Shown here: positions 55,404 to 64,000 of the stretch, in pieces
How positions within the stretch are numbered: position 1 is the stretch's first letter
Layout of the letters: every line of letters starts with the position of its first letter
Assembly: GCF_000317205.1 (NCBI RefSeq)
Contig: NZ_AJLK01000033.1
Span: forward strand, 1-64,000
Direction: 5' to 3'
DNA: 64,000 nt
DNA from: Fischerella muscicola PCC 7414
GTDB taxonomy: Bacteria; Cyanobacteriota; Cyanobacteriia; Cyanobacteriales; Nostocaceae
The notes under the pieces: model-generated
What the model was told of the DNA's origin: nothing
Database searches by the model: none
What the model saw: only the letters and a program-made list of their open reading frames with translations
Made by a program: the position numbers and the translations under genes

Positions 55404-56690
55404 TTATGAGACAGTTACACTTGCCATTACTTTATCAACAATCTGCAACGCCGTATCTACTTCTTTTTCACTCACAATTAAGGGTGGTACAAACCGGATG
55501 ACTTTAGCCCCGGCTGGTACAAGTAACAAACCTTCGTTAATAGCTGCTTTGACGACATCGCCTGCGGTAAGTTCAATGTCTGCTTTTAATTCCATACCGT
55601 TGATTAAACCCCAACCGCGTACATCAACGATGTGATTTGGATATTTGCTAGCCAACACTCTTAAACCAGTTCGCAGTTGTTCACCCCGTTGTTGAACATT
55701 CTGTAAAATATTCTCTTTTTCTAAGGTTTGGCAGACAGCTAAAGCCACACCACAGGCCAAAGGATTGCCGCCAAAGGTGCTAGCATGTTCTCCTGGTTGG
55801 AAGACATCGCAGAATTTTTTGCTGATCATTGCGCCAATGGGAACACCGCCACCCAAACCTTTGGCACTGGTAAAGATATCCGGTTCTACGCCAAGATATT
55901 CATAACCCCATAACTTGCCACTGCGCCCCATCCCGACTTGCACTTCATCGAAAATCAGTAAGACGCCTGTCTCATCGCAAATTTGCCGTAATTTCTGGAA
56001 GTAGTCGACATCTCCCGGACGAACTCCGCCTTCTCCTTGTAATGGTTCAATCAGAATCGCAGCAACGCGGTAATCACCTTCATCCAATTCGCTAATTGCT
56101 GCTTCTACCGCTGCAATATCGTTGTATGGTACATAGTGGAATCCCGGTACTAAGGGATCAAAGTTCTTTTGATACTTCGGCTGGCCTGTGGCGGTAATAG
56201 TTGCTAGTGTTCGTCCGTGGAAGCTGGAGTGAGTGGTGAGAATAATAGGACGTTCGATTTGCAACAGTATATGTGCGTATTTACGCGCTAGTTTAATTGC
56301 AGCTTCGTTTGCTTCTGCCCCCGAATTGCAGAAAAACACGCGATCGCCACAGGAATGCTCAACTATCCATTTTGCCAATTCTCCCTGTTCAGGGATGTAG
56401 TATAAGTTAGAAACGTGATGCAGTTTTTGCATCTGTCGTGTCACCGCTTCTACCATTGCTGGATGAGCATGTCCTAAGGTACATGTGGCGATTCCTGCGA
56501 CAAAATCGAGATATTCCCGTCCTTGGGTATCCCAAACGCGGCAGCCTGCACCTCGTTCCAAAGCGAGGGGAAACCGCCCATAGGTAGACATAACAACTGC
56601 ATCAAAACTATCAGCATCAAAGGCGCTAGATAATGCAGAACCTGACTCTGAAGTAATGGGGTGTTGTTGAACAAGAGTTTCTAGGCTCAC
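55404..56690 (-). CDS. argD: Acetylornithine aminotransferase
   Basis: A 428-residue class III aminotransferase. Motifs: EYLDFVAGIATCTLGHAHPA, HHVSNLYYIPEQGELAKWIV, SGAEANEAAIKLAR, LIFDEVQVGMGRSGKLW and the PLP-Lys region TSAKGLGGGVPIGAM. These fit ArgD of the arginine pathway. The N-terminus is about 25 residues longer than in E. coli. No other arg genes are adjacent. Confidence 0.9.
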   Translation of the reverse strand: MSLETLVQQHPITSESGSALSSAFDADSFDAVVMSTYGRFPLALERGAGCRVWDTQGREYLDFVAGIATCTLGHAHPAMVEAVTRQMQKLHHVSNLYYIPEQGELAKWIVEHSCGDRVFFCNSGAEANEAAIKLARKYAHILLQIERPIILTTHSSFHGRTLATITATGQPKYQKNFDPLVPGFHYVPYNDIAAVEAAISELDEGDYRVAAILIEPLQGEGGVRPGDVDYFQKLRQICDETGVLLIFDEVQVGMGRSGKLWGYEYLGVEPDIFTSAKGLGGGVPIGAMISKKFCDVFQPGEHASTFGGNPLACGVALAVCQTLEKENILQNVQQRGEQLRTGLRVLASKYPNHIVDVRGWGLINGMELKADIELTAGDVVKAAINEGLLLVPAGAKVIRFVPPLIVSEKEVDTALQIVDKVMASVTVS

Positions 56691-56831
56691 CTGCTTAGCT
56701 CCCTAAATTCTTTATTGTAGGGTGATTCACTGGTCTGATAGAAATCTGTCAAAATTTCTTATCTTTACCTCATACTTCATCTTAAGCTGTCACTCAGTTA
56801 TCCTCAAAACGAGTGGCGATGGTGAATAATT

Positions 56832-57896
56832 GTGTACTCAACTCTGGAACAGAAATATCAACGCATCCAAAAAGAGTTAATGGCAGGGGCAATTGCTCTT
56901 GGTGGTGTCTTTCTGATTGGTACTCTATGGTACGCCCTAGTTGAGGGCTGGTCATGGCAAGATGCAGCATATATGACAATCATCACCTTAGCTACTGTGG
57001 GCTATGGTGAAACAAGACCACTAGGCGATCGAGGACGATTATTTACCATCGCCCTAATTTTAATGGGGGTAATCACTATCGGTTACATCGTCAACCGATT
57101 TACAGAAGCAGTCATTCAAGGCTACTTTCAAGAAGGAATTCGACTTCGACAAGTGCGGCGGGCAATGGAATCTTTATCAGGGCATTACATCATCTGTGGA
57201 TTTAGTCGGACTGGTCGACAAATTGCCACAGAATTTCAAGCAGAAGGCGTCTCTTTTGTGGTTATTGACTCTGATGTTGAATCTGTACGGAAAGCACAGG
57301 AGCAGGGTTATACTATATACCAGGGCGATGCTACGTTAGATGAAACCCTCATAAGAGTAGGTATTGAAAGAGCAACTTGTATAGTTGCAGCCCTTCCTTC
57401 TGATGCAGAAAATTTATACATAGTTTTATCCGCAAAATTTTTGAACCCAGGCATTCGAGCGATCGCCCGCGCTAGTACAGAAGAAGCTTTGCAAAAGTTG
57501 CAACGCGCTGGTGCAGATGCTGTTATTTCTCCTTATATTACTGGTGGGAAGCGCATGGCGGCGGCTGCCCTCAGACCCCAAGTTATGGACTTTGTGGACG
57601 GAATTATCTCAGGTACAGACCGACAGTTATACATGGAAGAATTTTTGCTTGATCCAAAAGTTTGTCCAGTGGTAGGAATGACTTTAGGACAAGCTAGGTT
57701 GCGAGCGCAAACAGGTGCATTAATACTTGCTGTCCGGCGCAATGATGGCACTCTCATCGGCGGTCCCACTCCTGATACAGTATTTATGCCCGCAGATGTG
57801 TTAATTGCTATGGGTACACCAGAACAACTGCGCGCCCTCAATCAACTTCTAGGGCCAATTGGTTCTAAGCAGTTACGGAGACCAAAAAAGATTTAG
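56832..57896 (+). CDS. Two-helix potassium channel with RCK/TrkA domains
   Basis: A 354-residue membrane protein. The pore part has two helices (about 18-40 and 68-90) around the selectivity filter TVGYGE (55-60). An RCK N-terminal Rossmann domain follows from about 113 (YIICGFSRTGRQIATEFQ, IDSD, GDATLDETL) and an RCK C-terminal domain covers about 265-340. It gives a ligand-gated K+ channel like MthK. The start is GTG at 56832; no strong ribosome binding site is visible. Gene is divergent from argD. Confidence 0.9.
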   Translation: MYSTLEQKYQRIQKELMAGAIALGGVFLIGTLWYALVEGWSWQDAAYMTIITLATVGYGETRPLGDRGRLFTIALILMGVITIGYIVNRFTEAVIQGYFQEGIRLRQVRRAMESLSGHYIICGFSRTGRQIATEFQAEGVSFVVIDSDVESVRKAQEQGYTIYQGDATLDETLIRVGIERATCIVAALPSDAENLYIVLSAKFLNPGIRAIARASTEEALQKLQRAGADAVISPYITGGKRMAAAALRPQVMDFVDGIISGTDRQLYMEEFLLDPKVCPVVGMTLGQARLRAQTGALILAVRRNDGTLIGGPTPDTVFMPADVLIAMGTPEQLRALNQLLGPIGSKQLRRPKKI

Positions 57897-58493
57897 TACC
57901 TTTTGCCTTCTTTATTGATAAAGTTTCATCTTGAAATTTTGATATTCAATGGCAGATAAGCCAGTTAACTTAATTAAGGGAAAATCATTAAATCTTTACA
58001 TTATGAAAATATTTTTACTATTCCAAATTAGTATTGACTAACTGCTTGGATTGATAGTATTCCGATGCCAAATTAACTAAATTTATTTTGAAATAATTAT
58101 TTATTGGTTTATTCTCAAAGTTCTGAATTTCAGAATAATTAACTTTTTATACATCTTTAAACAATAAAAAGTAAATGCTTAAGTGGCTTATCTGTTCTTG
58201 CATTCAGTTTCAATATTCATCAAAAATTACAATATCTATCAAATAGATGATTATCAAAAATCAGCAATGCTGGTAGGCTGTTTGATAGCAGTCTCACGCA
58301 AGCTAGTAAGTTTAGTTTTTTAACCTTTGTCTACTAGATATTTATTCCTAACCTACTATATTAATCACTTATGACAAAGATAAATATATTCAACAGATAA
58401 TCAGTGAAAAGCTTTAACTAAAAGGATTTTTAACTTTTGTAGAGATGCGATGAACTGCGTTTCTACAAACTTTTGACTTTAGGGTATGGAAAG
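57897..58493. other. Intergenic region with one inverted repeat
   Basis: About 600 AT-rich bases without a credible ORF. Near the 3' end is an imperfect palindrome TTTGTAGAGATGCGATG with TTTCTACAAA (58436-58469), a divergent member of the TGTAGAGACG family. Confidence 0.5.
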
Positions 58494-59723
58494 ATGTCTA
58501 AAACTTGGCTAGAGCAACTACAGCAAATAACCATTGTGGTTGCAGATGCGAGGGATATCAGAGCAATTGAAAATTTGAAGCCGCAAGATGCTATAACCAA
58601 TCCTGCTTTGATTACTGCTGCTGCTCAAATGCCTGAATACGAAGATATATTTCATCAAACTTTGTTGCAAGCAAAGCAAGATGCAGATGCAGGAGCAACA
58701 ATTGATCAGATTGTGTCTTTAGCAGTAGATTGTTTGCTTGTGTGGTTTGGACAGAAAATTCTCCAAACAATCACAGGTCGAGTATCAACAGAAATTGATG
58801 CGCGATTGTGCTACGATACGGAAGCAATCATTGCCAAAGCGCGTTATCTTGTTTCTCTGTACGAAGCAAATAATATTTCTAGAGAAAGAATTTTAATGAA
58901 AATTGCCTCTACTTGGGAGGGCATTCGTGCAGCTGAGGTTTTAGAAAAAGAAGGGATTCATTGTCATTTAAACTTACTATTTGGTATTCATCAAGCGATC
59001 GCCTGTGCGGAAGCTGGTGTGACTTTAGTTTCTACTTTGGTAGGGCGAATTGGAGATTGGTTCAAAAAAGAATCGGGACGTGAGTTTTATCCAGCCGCAA
59101 GAGATCCGGGAGTTCTATCAGTCAGCCAATTCTATAACTACTATAAAAAATTTGGCTATCAAACCCAAATTATGGTGGCTGGCTTTCGTAACATTGATCA
59201 AATTGCAGAATTAGCAGGTTGTGACTTACTAGCAATTTCACCCGTGCTGCTGGAAAAATTGCAATCCACAACAGGAGAATTGCCACGTCAACTTGTTCCG
59301 GCTCATGCTGCCGAAGCTCATTTCAGAAAAATACATGTTGATAAATACACTTTTTACAATATGCATGAAGCCGATCGCATGGCATACCAAAAACTAGAAG
59401 AGGGAATTGTTGGTATGTCAAAAACACTGGTTGCTCTAGAAAAACTTTTAGCACAATGGTTGGAATGTTTAGAAAACAAGTATATAAATAGCTGTAGCTG
59501 TCTCAGTTTAGGAAACATCTTTCGAGTCTACGACTTCGACGGTGATGGCTTCATCAGTCGTGAAGAGTGGACAGGAATCGATGCAGTATTCGATGCTCTA
59601 GATGTAAATCATGATGGGATCATCACTCCTGAAGAAATGGCAGGTGGATTAGGAGTAGCCTTTCACTTGTCATTCAATTCACTTCAGGTCTCCGACAAAA
59701 GGTGTGAGATCAAAAATTTATAG
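58494..59723 (+). CDS. tal: Transaldolase with C-terminal EF-hand pair
   Basis: A 409-residue protein. The transaldolase barrel (about 1-325) has the Schiff-base lysine Lys136 in ILMKIASTWEG, plus DAITNPALI and HLNLLFGIHQA. Two complete EF-hand loops follow: DFDGDGFISREE at 347-358 and DVNHDGIITPEE at 370-381. The enzyme works in the pentose-phosphate pathway; the EF-hands suggest calcium sensing. ATG at 58494 chosen over TTG at 58473 because the barrel normally starts MSKTWLEQL. The next gene begins 10 bases after the stop. Confidence 0.9.
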   Translation: MSKTWLEQLQQITIVVADARDIRAIENLKPQDAITNPALITAAAQMPEYEDIFHQTLLQAKQDADAGATIDQIVSLAVDCLLVWFGQKILQTITGRVSTEIDARLCYDTEAIIAKARYLVSLYEANNISRERILMKIASTWEGIRAAEVLEKEGIHCHLNLLFGIHQAIACAEAGVTLVSTLVGRIGDWFKKESGREFYPAARDPGVLSVSQFYNYYKKFGYQTQIMVAGFRNIDQIAELAGCDLLAISPVLLEKLQSTTGELPRQLVPAHAAEAHFRKIHVDKYTFYNMHEADRMAYQKLEEGIVGMSKTLVALEKLLAQWLECLENKYINSCSCLSLGNIFRVYDFDGDGFISREEWTGIDAVFDALDVNHDGIITPEEMAGGLGVAFHLSFNSLQVSDKRCEIKNL

Positions 59724-59733
59724 GGGAAATTCT

Positions 59734-60372
59734 GTGGTTTTAAAACTATATTTGCTGCGGCACGGCGAAACAATTTACAGCCAAACTGGGGGATACTGTG
59801 GAGAGCTAGACCCAGAGTTAACACCAGAAGGAACACTCATGGCTAAAGCATTCGCCGAAGCACACAGTTCCATACCTTGGACAGCAATTTATGCCAGTCC
59901 CAAAAAGCGTACCGTTGCTACAGCCAAACCATTGTGTGATGCCATAGGGATGAAAATGGAACTGCGGGATGGGCTAAAAGAAATTAATTATGGCAAATGG
60001 GAAGGTCAAAATGTCGATTTTGTCAAGCAGTACTACCTAGATGATTACCTGCGTTGGTTAGCCGAACCAGCTTGGAACCCACCTACAGGAGGAGAAACAG
60101 CAGTACAAATTGCTAGTCGTGCTTCCCTTGTGATTGCAGAAATTCAGGAAAAATATCCAGAAGGTAATGTTTTAGTAGTTTCTCATAAAGCAACTATCCG
60201 AATTGTACTTTGCAACTTATTAGGTATTGATTTAGGACGCTATCGCGATCGCATCGATATGCCAGCTACCTCAGTCAGCATCGTCAAATTTGATATTCAT
60301 GGCCCGATGCTGCAAGTATTAGGCGATCGTAATTATATGCCAGAAGAATTGCGCTTACGACCAGGGACTTAG
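59734..60372 (+). CDS. Histidine phosphatase family protein (phosphoglycerate-mutase-like)
   Basis: A protein of about 212 residues with LYLLRHGETIYSQTGGYCGE (phospho-histidine motif RHGE), second catalytic region VVSHKATIRIVLCN and conserved Arg/Glu in YASPKKRTVATAKPL and EINYGKWEG. This looks like a phosphatase (CobC/SixA/2,3-BPG-phosphatase type) and not a mutase. GTG at 59734 is chosen since AGGGGAAATTCT precedes it; another GTG at 59704 would overlap tal. Likely co-transcribed with tal. Confidence 0.85.
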   Translation: MVLKLYLLRHGETIYSQTGGYCGELDPELTPEGTLMAKAFAEAHSSIPWTAIYASPKKRTVATAKPLCDAIGMKMELRDGLKEINYGKWEGQNVDFVKQYYLDDYLRWLAEPAWNPPTGGETAVQIASRASLVIAEIQEKYPEGNVLVVSHKATIRIVLCNLLGIDLGRYRDRIDMPATSVSIVKFDIHGPMLQVLGDRNYMPEELRLRPGT

Positions 60373-60396
60373 GAGGTGGGGAGGTGGGGAGGTGGG
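60373..60396. repeat. GAGGTGGG octamer tandem repeat
   Basis: Three tandem GAGGTGGG units right after the phosphatase stop, followed by CCGGCCCCCACTCC and CGGTCGTGGGGATTAGGGG, the same words seen at 29330-29420. Confidence 0.8.
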
Positions 60397-60562
60397 GAAC
60401 TCACCGGCCCCCACTCCCTGTCGGTCGTGGGGATTAGGGGCAGTGGGGAGATGGGGAGTGTCAGGAGTGTGAGGAGTAAGAGATAACTACTAAGCACTAA
60501 CCACCGACAAATAACAAACAACAAACAACAACCAACCACTAACAACTAACCACTAACTAATT

Positions 60563-61786
60563 ATGAAAATTTTAGTACTTAATTCTGGGTCAAGTAGCCA
60601 GAAAAGTTGTTTATATGAAATAGTTGGGCAGCAGTTACCAGGGCATCCACCAAAACCAGTTTGGCAAGCTAGTGTAGACTGGACTCATCATCAAGGATTT
60701 GCTGAACTCGAAGTTAAAACTGCTGAGAACGCAGTTTGCAAAGAAAAAATTCAGGCTGATTCCTATACATCTGTAACTGAACGTGTGTTACAGACTCTGC
60801 TTGAGGGTGAAACACAGGTAATCAAAGAAGCTAAGGAAATTGATGCTGTTGGTCATCGGGTAGTACATGGTGGTCAAGAATATAATCAGGCAACTTTAGT
60901 GACAAAAGAAGTCAAAGCAGCCATCAGACGTTTAGCAAGTTTTGCCCCAATTCACAATCCAGCCAATTTGGAGGGAATAGAAGCAACTGAGAAGGTATTT
61001 CCTGAGGCTGCCCAAGTGGCAGTATTTGATACAGGCTTTCACAGCCAAATCCCTCTAAGCGCGGCTGTTTACCCCGGTCCTTATGCATGGTATGAAAAAG
61101 AAGGTATCCGTCGTTACGGTTTTCACGGTATTAGTCACCAGTATTGTTCCCAACGGACAGCACAATTATTAGGCAAAGACTTAAATTCCTTGCGCCTGAT
61201 TACATGTCATTTAGGCAATGGTTGCTCTTTGACAGCAATTAAAGATGGCAAAAGTATTGATACAACAATGGGATTTACTCCCTTGGATGGGTTGATGATG
61301 GGGACTCGTTGCGGTTCTCTCGATCCTGGTATTTTAATTTACCTTTTACGCCATCAAGGAATAGATGCTGACAAATTAGATGATATTCTCAATCACGACT
61401 CTGGGTTAAAAGGCATTTCAGGCATTTCTGGTGATATGCGTGCTATCCAAACTGCTATTGGCGAAGGTAATACCCGTGCCCAGTTAGCTTTTGATATGTA
61501 TATTCATAGATTGCGATCGCACATTGGTTCGATGTTGGCTGTACTGGGAGGATTAGACGCGATTGTGTTTACTGGTGGCATCGGGGAAAATCATTCCTTA
61601 ACGCGATCAGCAGCCTGTGAAGCCTTTGCCTTTTTAGGACTAAAAGTTGATGAAACCAAAAATCAAGCTTCACCCAAAGATGAAGATATTGCAGCAGTAG
61701 ATTCCAGTATTCGCGTTTTAGTCATCCAAACTCAAGAAGATTGGGCGATCGCTGAGGAATGCTGGCATTTATTGCACAAAAGTTAA
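60563..61786 (+). CDS. ackA: Acetate kinase
   Basis: A 407-residue ASKHA-fold kinase. Start motif MKILVLNSGSSSQKSCL, GHRVVHGG near residue 100, the signature FDTGFH, RRYGFHGISH and LGNGCSLTAI. Then TTMGFTPLDGLMMGTRCGSL and FTGGIGEN near the C-terminus. It interconverts acetate plus ATP and acetyl-phosphate. The partner pta is not adjacent. The upstream spacer is made of AACAAAC- and ACTAACCACTAAC-type repeats. Confidence 0.95.
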   Translation: MKILVLNSGSSSQKSCLYEIVGQQLPGHPPKPVWQASVDWTHHQGFAELEVKTAENAVCKEKIQADSYTSVTERVLQTLLEGETQVIKEAKEIDAVGHRVVHGGQEYNQATLVTKEVKAAIRRLASFAPIHNPANLEGIEATEKVFPEAAQVAVFDTGFHSQIPLSAAVYPGPYAWYEKEGIRRYGFHGISHQYCSQRTAQLLGKDLNSLRLITCHLGNGCSLTAIKDGKSIDTTMGFTPLDGLMMGTRCGSLDPGILIYLLRHQGIDADKLDDILNHDSGLKGISGISGDMRAIQTAIGEGNTRAQLAFDMYIHRLRSHIGSMLAVLGGLDAIVFTGGIGENHSLTRSAACEAFAFLGLKVDETKNQASPKDEDIAAVDSSIRVLVIQTQEDWAIAEECWHLLHKS

Positions 61787-61811
61787 TAGTTAGTAGTTAG
61801 TTGTTAGTGGT

Positions 61812-61842
61812 TGTACCAGACGTGCCATGGCACGTCTGTACA
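61812..61842. repeat. ACGTGCCATGGCACGT palindrome, copy 3
   Basis: TTGTACCAGACGTGCC and GGCACGTCTGTACA around AT, 26 bases after ackA. One arm lacks one C relative to the copy at 5132-5163. Confidence 0.8.
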
Positions 61843-62306
61843 TTGGTTATTTCTAAAGCCTAATACCTTCTGCCATTTGCCTTCTTTTCAAACTAGATGT
61901 GAATTGTCAAAGGATACAAGGTGCGATCGCTCATTTAGCAAATTGAATTATTAAATAGTAGTTCACCAAATTGATTTTGACAGTTTGGCTAGATCCCCGA
62001 CTTTTTTAAAAAGTCGGGGATCTGAGGTCTCGCAAGCTGTCAAAACTTGTGTGGTAGAGTAGTAGTCCTAATCTCTTTACCCACAATTGAGAAATAGAAA
62101 AAAACGCAGATTTACTGCGCTTTGTTAAAGGATGATTCAATTCACTCATTCGTTGGCAACTTTTTCTCAAGAATGCGTACGTACTCAAGACACCTAAAAG
62201 CCTTAGTTTCAGTTTATGATTATCCACGTTATTTTCTAGTTTTTCCAGAGCAGATAAGCCAGTTAACCTACCCAGTTAAGCCAGATAGTTCTTATAAAAT
62301 ATTCTC
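61843..62306. other. Spacer with hairpins between ackA and a hypothetical gene
   Basis: No credible gene. It contains a GATCCCCGACTT hairpin (61992-62022) and continues to the short 73-bp MITE-like element at 62307. Open frames at 62006-62227 and 62122-62346 are by-products. Confidence 0.55.
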
Positions 62307-62379
62307 TATAGCAATTCTCACATCGCCCAGATCCCCGACTTTTTAGAAAAGTCGGGGATCTTGTTTTAGGATTGCTATA
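62307..62379 (+). mobile_element. MITE-like element, 73-bp derivative (copy 3)
   Basis: Ends TATAGCAATTC and GGATTGCTATA with the GATCCCCGACTT hairpin (62330-62360) between. It lacks about 30 bases (ATATGATTTGTG and CACGAATGA parts) present in the 103-bp copies. Confidence 0.75.
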
Positions 62380-62522
62380 AAGTTAAAACTTTTTTCTTCC
62401 TTTCTGCCTTACCCGAAGGGCAAATCAACACTATCTACCGCATTTTCTTTTCATACAACTTAAAAAATGTCTGCGATAGATAAATAACAAAGTCTAAATA
62501 TAAAAACAAATCCAAAATACGA

Positions 62523-62801
62523 TCACTGCTGCGGCAGAGAACAATACATACGGAATGTTTCGCGTCTTAAAACAATACATGAAGTTTCAGAGCTATTTCC
62601 ATAAGTTTCATTATTATTAACAGCTTTATTCTTGATTAATGCTGTAGTCGAAATAGCGGCACATACTAAAGCAAAAGTCCCAATTAATATAGTTTTTGGC
62701 TTAATTTTTGGATTGATTTTTTTCTGAATATTGGATACTTTCGATTGACAACAAACCTGTTTTGGAGACCAAAAATGGTTATCAAAGTCGTAGTAACTCA
62801 T
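62523..62801 (-). CDS. Hypothetical membrane-anchored protein (92 aa)
   Basis: A 92-residue frame starting MSYYDFDNHFWSPKQVCCQS, with one hydrophobic helix at about 37-57 (TILIGTFALVCAAISTTALI) and a polar C-terminus ending RETFRMYCSLPQQ. AAGGAG lies 12 bases before the ATG. Four Cys residues are spread along it (CC at 17-18, and two near the C-terminus). No domain recognised. Confidence 0.55.
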   Translation of the reverse strand: MSYYDFDNHFWSPKQVCCQSKVSNIQKKINPKIKPKTILIGTFALVCAAISTTALIKNKAVNNNETYGNSSETSCIVLRRETFRMYCSLPQQ

Positions 62802-62819
62802 CTATTTAATTAGCTCCTT

Positions 62820-63140
62820 AGCTATCTGAAAGTAAGAATTCAATAGTCACTTTGCCAATAATTATGAATTATTGTAGACGTTGGCGTTCAGTCAATGATA
62901 TACCATCTCGCTCAAAAGTGTTTATATAAATATTAAGTAATTATGAGTTTTCTTTAATAACTCATTTCTATAGATAATCAATATATGAGTTATAAAAATC
63001 TATATGTGAATAGAAAAATAAAACTTTCTTGCTTATAGAGAAACAATAGGTAGTGAAACTAAGTTAATTGACTCAATGCTAGAGTTTTTATTTCATAAAT
63101 AGCCAAAATAATCACAAAATCACTATTTAAGCGAATCACT
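62820..63140. other. AT-rich spacer without a recognised feature
   Basis: Very AT-rich, no ORF with a ribosome binding site. I see nothing in it apart from probable promoter material for the 92-residue gene. Confidence 0.4.
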
Positions 63141-63306
63141 GAGAGCTTATTTATAAAGTCAATATTAAGTAGGGTGTGTTACGGCTATGCAAGGATTTCG
63201 GAGTTTGAGAAAGTGAGGATTAGCCGTAACGCACCGAGAAAGATGGTGCGTTAAGCGTTGCTATAACGCACCCTACAATTTAAGGTTTACTTTATAAATT
63301 ATCTCT
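63141..63306. mobile_element. MITE-like element with ATTTATAAAGT terminal repeats, copy B (intact)
   Basis: Terminal repeats GAGAGCTTATTTATAAAGT and ACTTTATAAATTATCTCTG, with inner arms GTAGGGTGTGTTA and TAACGCACCCTAC. The centre holds a further pair GTTACGGCTA / TAGCCGTAAC. It ends 4 bases before the YihY gene stop. Copy A is at 21187-21437. Confidence 0.75.
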
Positions 63307-63309
63307 GAC

Positions 63310-64000
63310 TTAAAAATTATTGTGATTATTAGCTCTCATTACTTTCCCCACCGTGACATTTAACTGTGCCCCAATCAGTAGAACCAAAGAACTGAGATTG
63401 AGCCACAACAGCAACACAATCCCTGCACTCAATGCTCCATAGGTCAAATTATAGTTTCCGAAATTGCTGACATAGACTCGAAATAATTTAGAAACACCTG
63501 CCCACAGTAAAGCTCCAATAATTGCCCCAGGCATAATAGGAGTACCGTTGAACCATTGACTTGGACCATGACGATAAATAATACTAAATGCATAAGCGAT
63601 AATCATCAAGGTTAAAAGCCAACGGAACCAAGACCAAGCAGATAAAAATATTGCTCCAAATATTTGTGTACTATCTAACACAAATTGCACAATTAGGTCA
63701 CTGATAAATACTAACAAAGAAGCAGTTAAAACTAAACCAATGGTAGCAATTGTTAGGAGCAAAGAAATTAACTTCGCTTTCCAAAAAGGTTGTTTGAGAT
63801 TTGGTGGAATCTGATAAATCTCATCCATTGCGTTCATAGCCGCACTAATTGCTCCAGAAGCAAGCCAAAGGGCAACGAGAAAACTAATATAAACTAATTC
63901 TCTACTTTGAGGTAGTTGTATTTGTCCAGTAAATTCTTTCAGTAGCAGTGGAACTTGTTCTGGGGCAAAATTAAGTACTTGGTGAGCTAAAGTATCAACT
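63310..64000 (-). CDS. YihY/BrkB-family membrane protein (5' end beyond window)
   Basis: The coding frame stays open to the window edge: before the internal ATG at 63837 there are 54 further codons, reading VDTLAHQVLNFAPEQVPLLL and so on to SFLVALWLASGAISAAMNAM. The visible 229 residues have about five transmembrane helices and the BrkB-like motifs ASGAISAAMNAMDEIYQIPP, APGAIIGALLWAGVSKLFRV and YGALSAGIVLLLWLNLSSLV. Function in cyanobacteria is unknown (the family was once called ribonuclease BN). The protein is partial. Confidence 0.85.
   Translation of the reverse strand, partial: VDTLAHQVLNFAPEQVPLLLKEFTGQIQLPQSRELVYISFLVALWLASGAISAAMNAMDEIYQIPPNLKQPFWKAKLISLLLTIATIGLVLTASLLVFISDLIVQFVLDSTQIFGAIFLSAWSWFRWLLTLMIIAYAFSIIYRHGPSQWFNGTPIMPGAIIGALLWAGVSKLFRVYVSNFGNYNLTYGALSAGIVLLLWLNLSSLVLLIGAQLNVTVGKVMRANNHNNF

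Noticed and set aside
62122-62346. 74-residue plus-strand frame ending in a hairpin
   Set aside because: It runs through the terminal repeat and hairpin of a MITE-like element; composition is not protein-like.

Overview
The window looks like chromosomal DNA from a filamentous, probably heterocystous-type (Nostocales) cyanobacterium. The evidence is the very frequent HIP1 octamer GCGATCGC, a photosystem I assembly gene (ycf3), a CruP-type lycopene cyclase, CPP1-like and DUF2811 proteins, an SpkB-like Cys-motif kinase, a SmtA-type metallothionein, and intergenic spacers full of short tandem repeats and palindromes. The genus cannot be fixed from the sequence alone. No rRNA, tRNA or CRISPR array was found.

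Layout. 0-9 kb: Ap4A-phosphorylase-like protein, YdhR-like protein, cupin, two small unknowns, a CrtISO/phytoene-desaturase-like oxidoreductase, hemerythrin, DUF2993, DUF2231, DUF2809 and DUF167 genes. 9-16.5 kb: two glutathione-transferase-fold proteins, SRAP, ycf3, gatC, CapA-like protein, a Nif11-like peptide, RibD-C reductase, 2'-5' RNA ligase. 16.5-24 kb is a decay zone: a broken KAP NTPase, the right end of an IS605-type element, a truncated lipoprotein gene, a MerR remnant and a fused ABC-transporter remnant surround an MFS gene, a fatty-acid hydroxylase gene and a His-rich lipoprotein gene. 24-43 kb: nagB, der, an EcfT-like gene, hppD, HAD phosphatase, CPP1-like protein, response regulator, DUF2811, hisIE, ChaB-like protein, hemL, metallothionein (missed by simple ORF calling), SpkB-like kinase, FHA protein, recA, xseA/xseB. 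43-51 kb: a cell-surface polysaccharide cluster on the minus strand (GT2, Wzt-like ATPase, Wzm-like permease, asparagine-synthase-like protein, GT2, GT4). 51-64 kb: cruP, methyltransferase, phytochelatin-synthase-like protein, an orphan osmolyte-binding lipoprotein, argD, K+ channel, transaldolase with EF-hands, histidine phosphatase, ackA, and the 3' part of a YihY/BrkB gene running off the right edge.

How the genes work together. The clearest joint system is the 43-51 kb set: glycosyltransferases build a glycan, the Wzm/Wzt pair exports it, and the C-terminal domain of Wzt probably recognises its end. Metal handling recurs in separate loci: metallothionein with an ArsR/SmtB-type operator, a phytochelatin-synthase-like enzyme, a His-rich lipoprotein and a MerR fragment. 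xseA and xseB form a DNA-repair pair close to recA, which has a LexA-like box upstream.

Much of the unexplained structure is in the spacers. There are at least two MITE-like families with terminal inverted repeats. One has two copies of exactly 103 bp in opposite orientation plus a 73-bp derivative. The other has one copy interrupted by a further insertion. There are also a dispersed palindrome with core GATCCCCGACTT, an ACGTGCCATGGCACGT palindrome family, a 74-bp insertion visible by comparing two copies of a spacer element, and a small cluster of DnaA-box-like sites next to an AT-rich stretch near 33.4 kb. All assignments come from reading the sequence; no database search was run.
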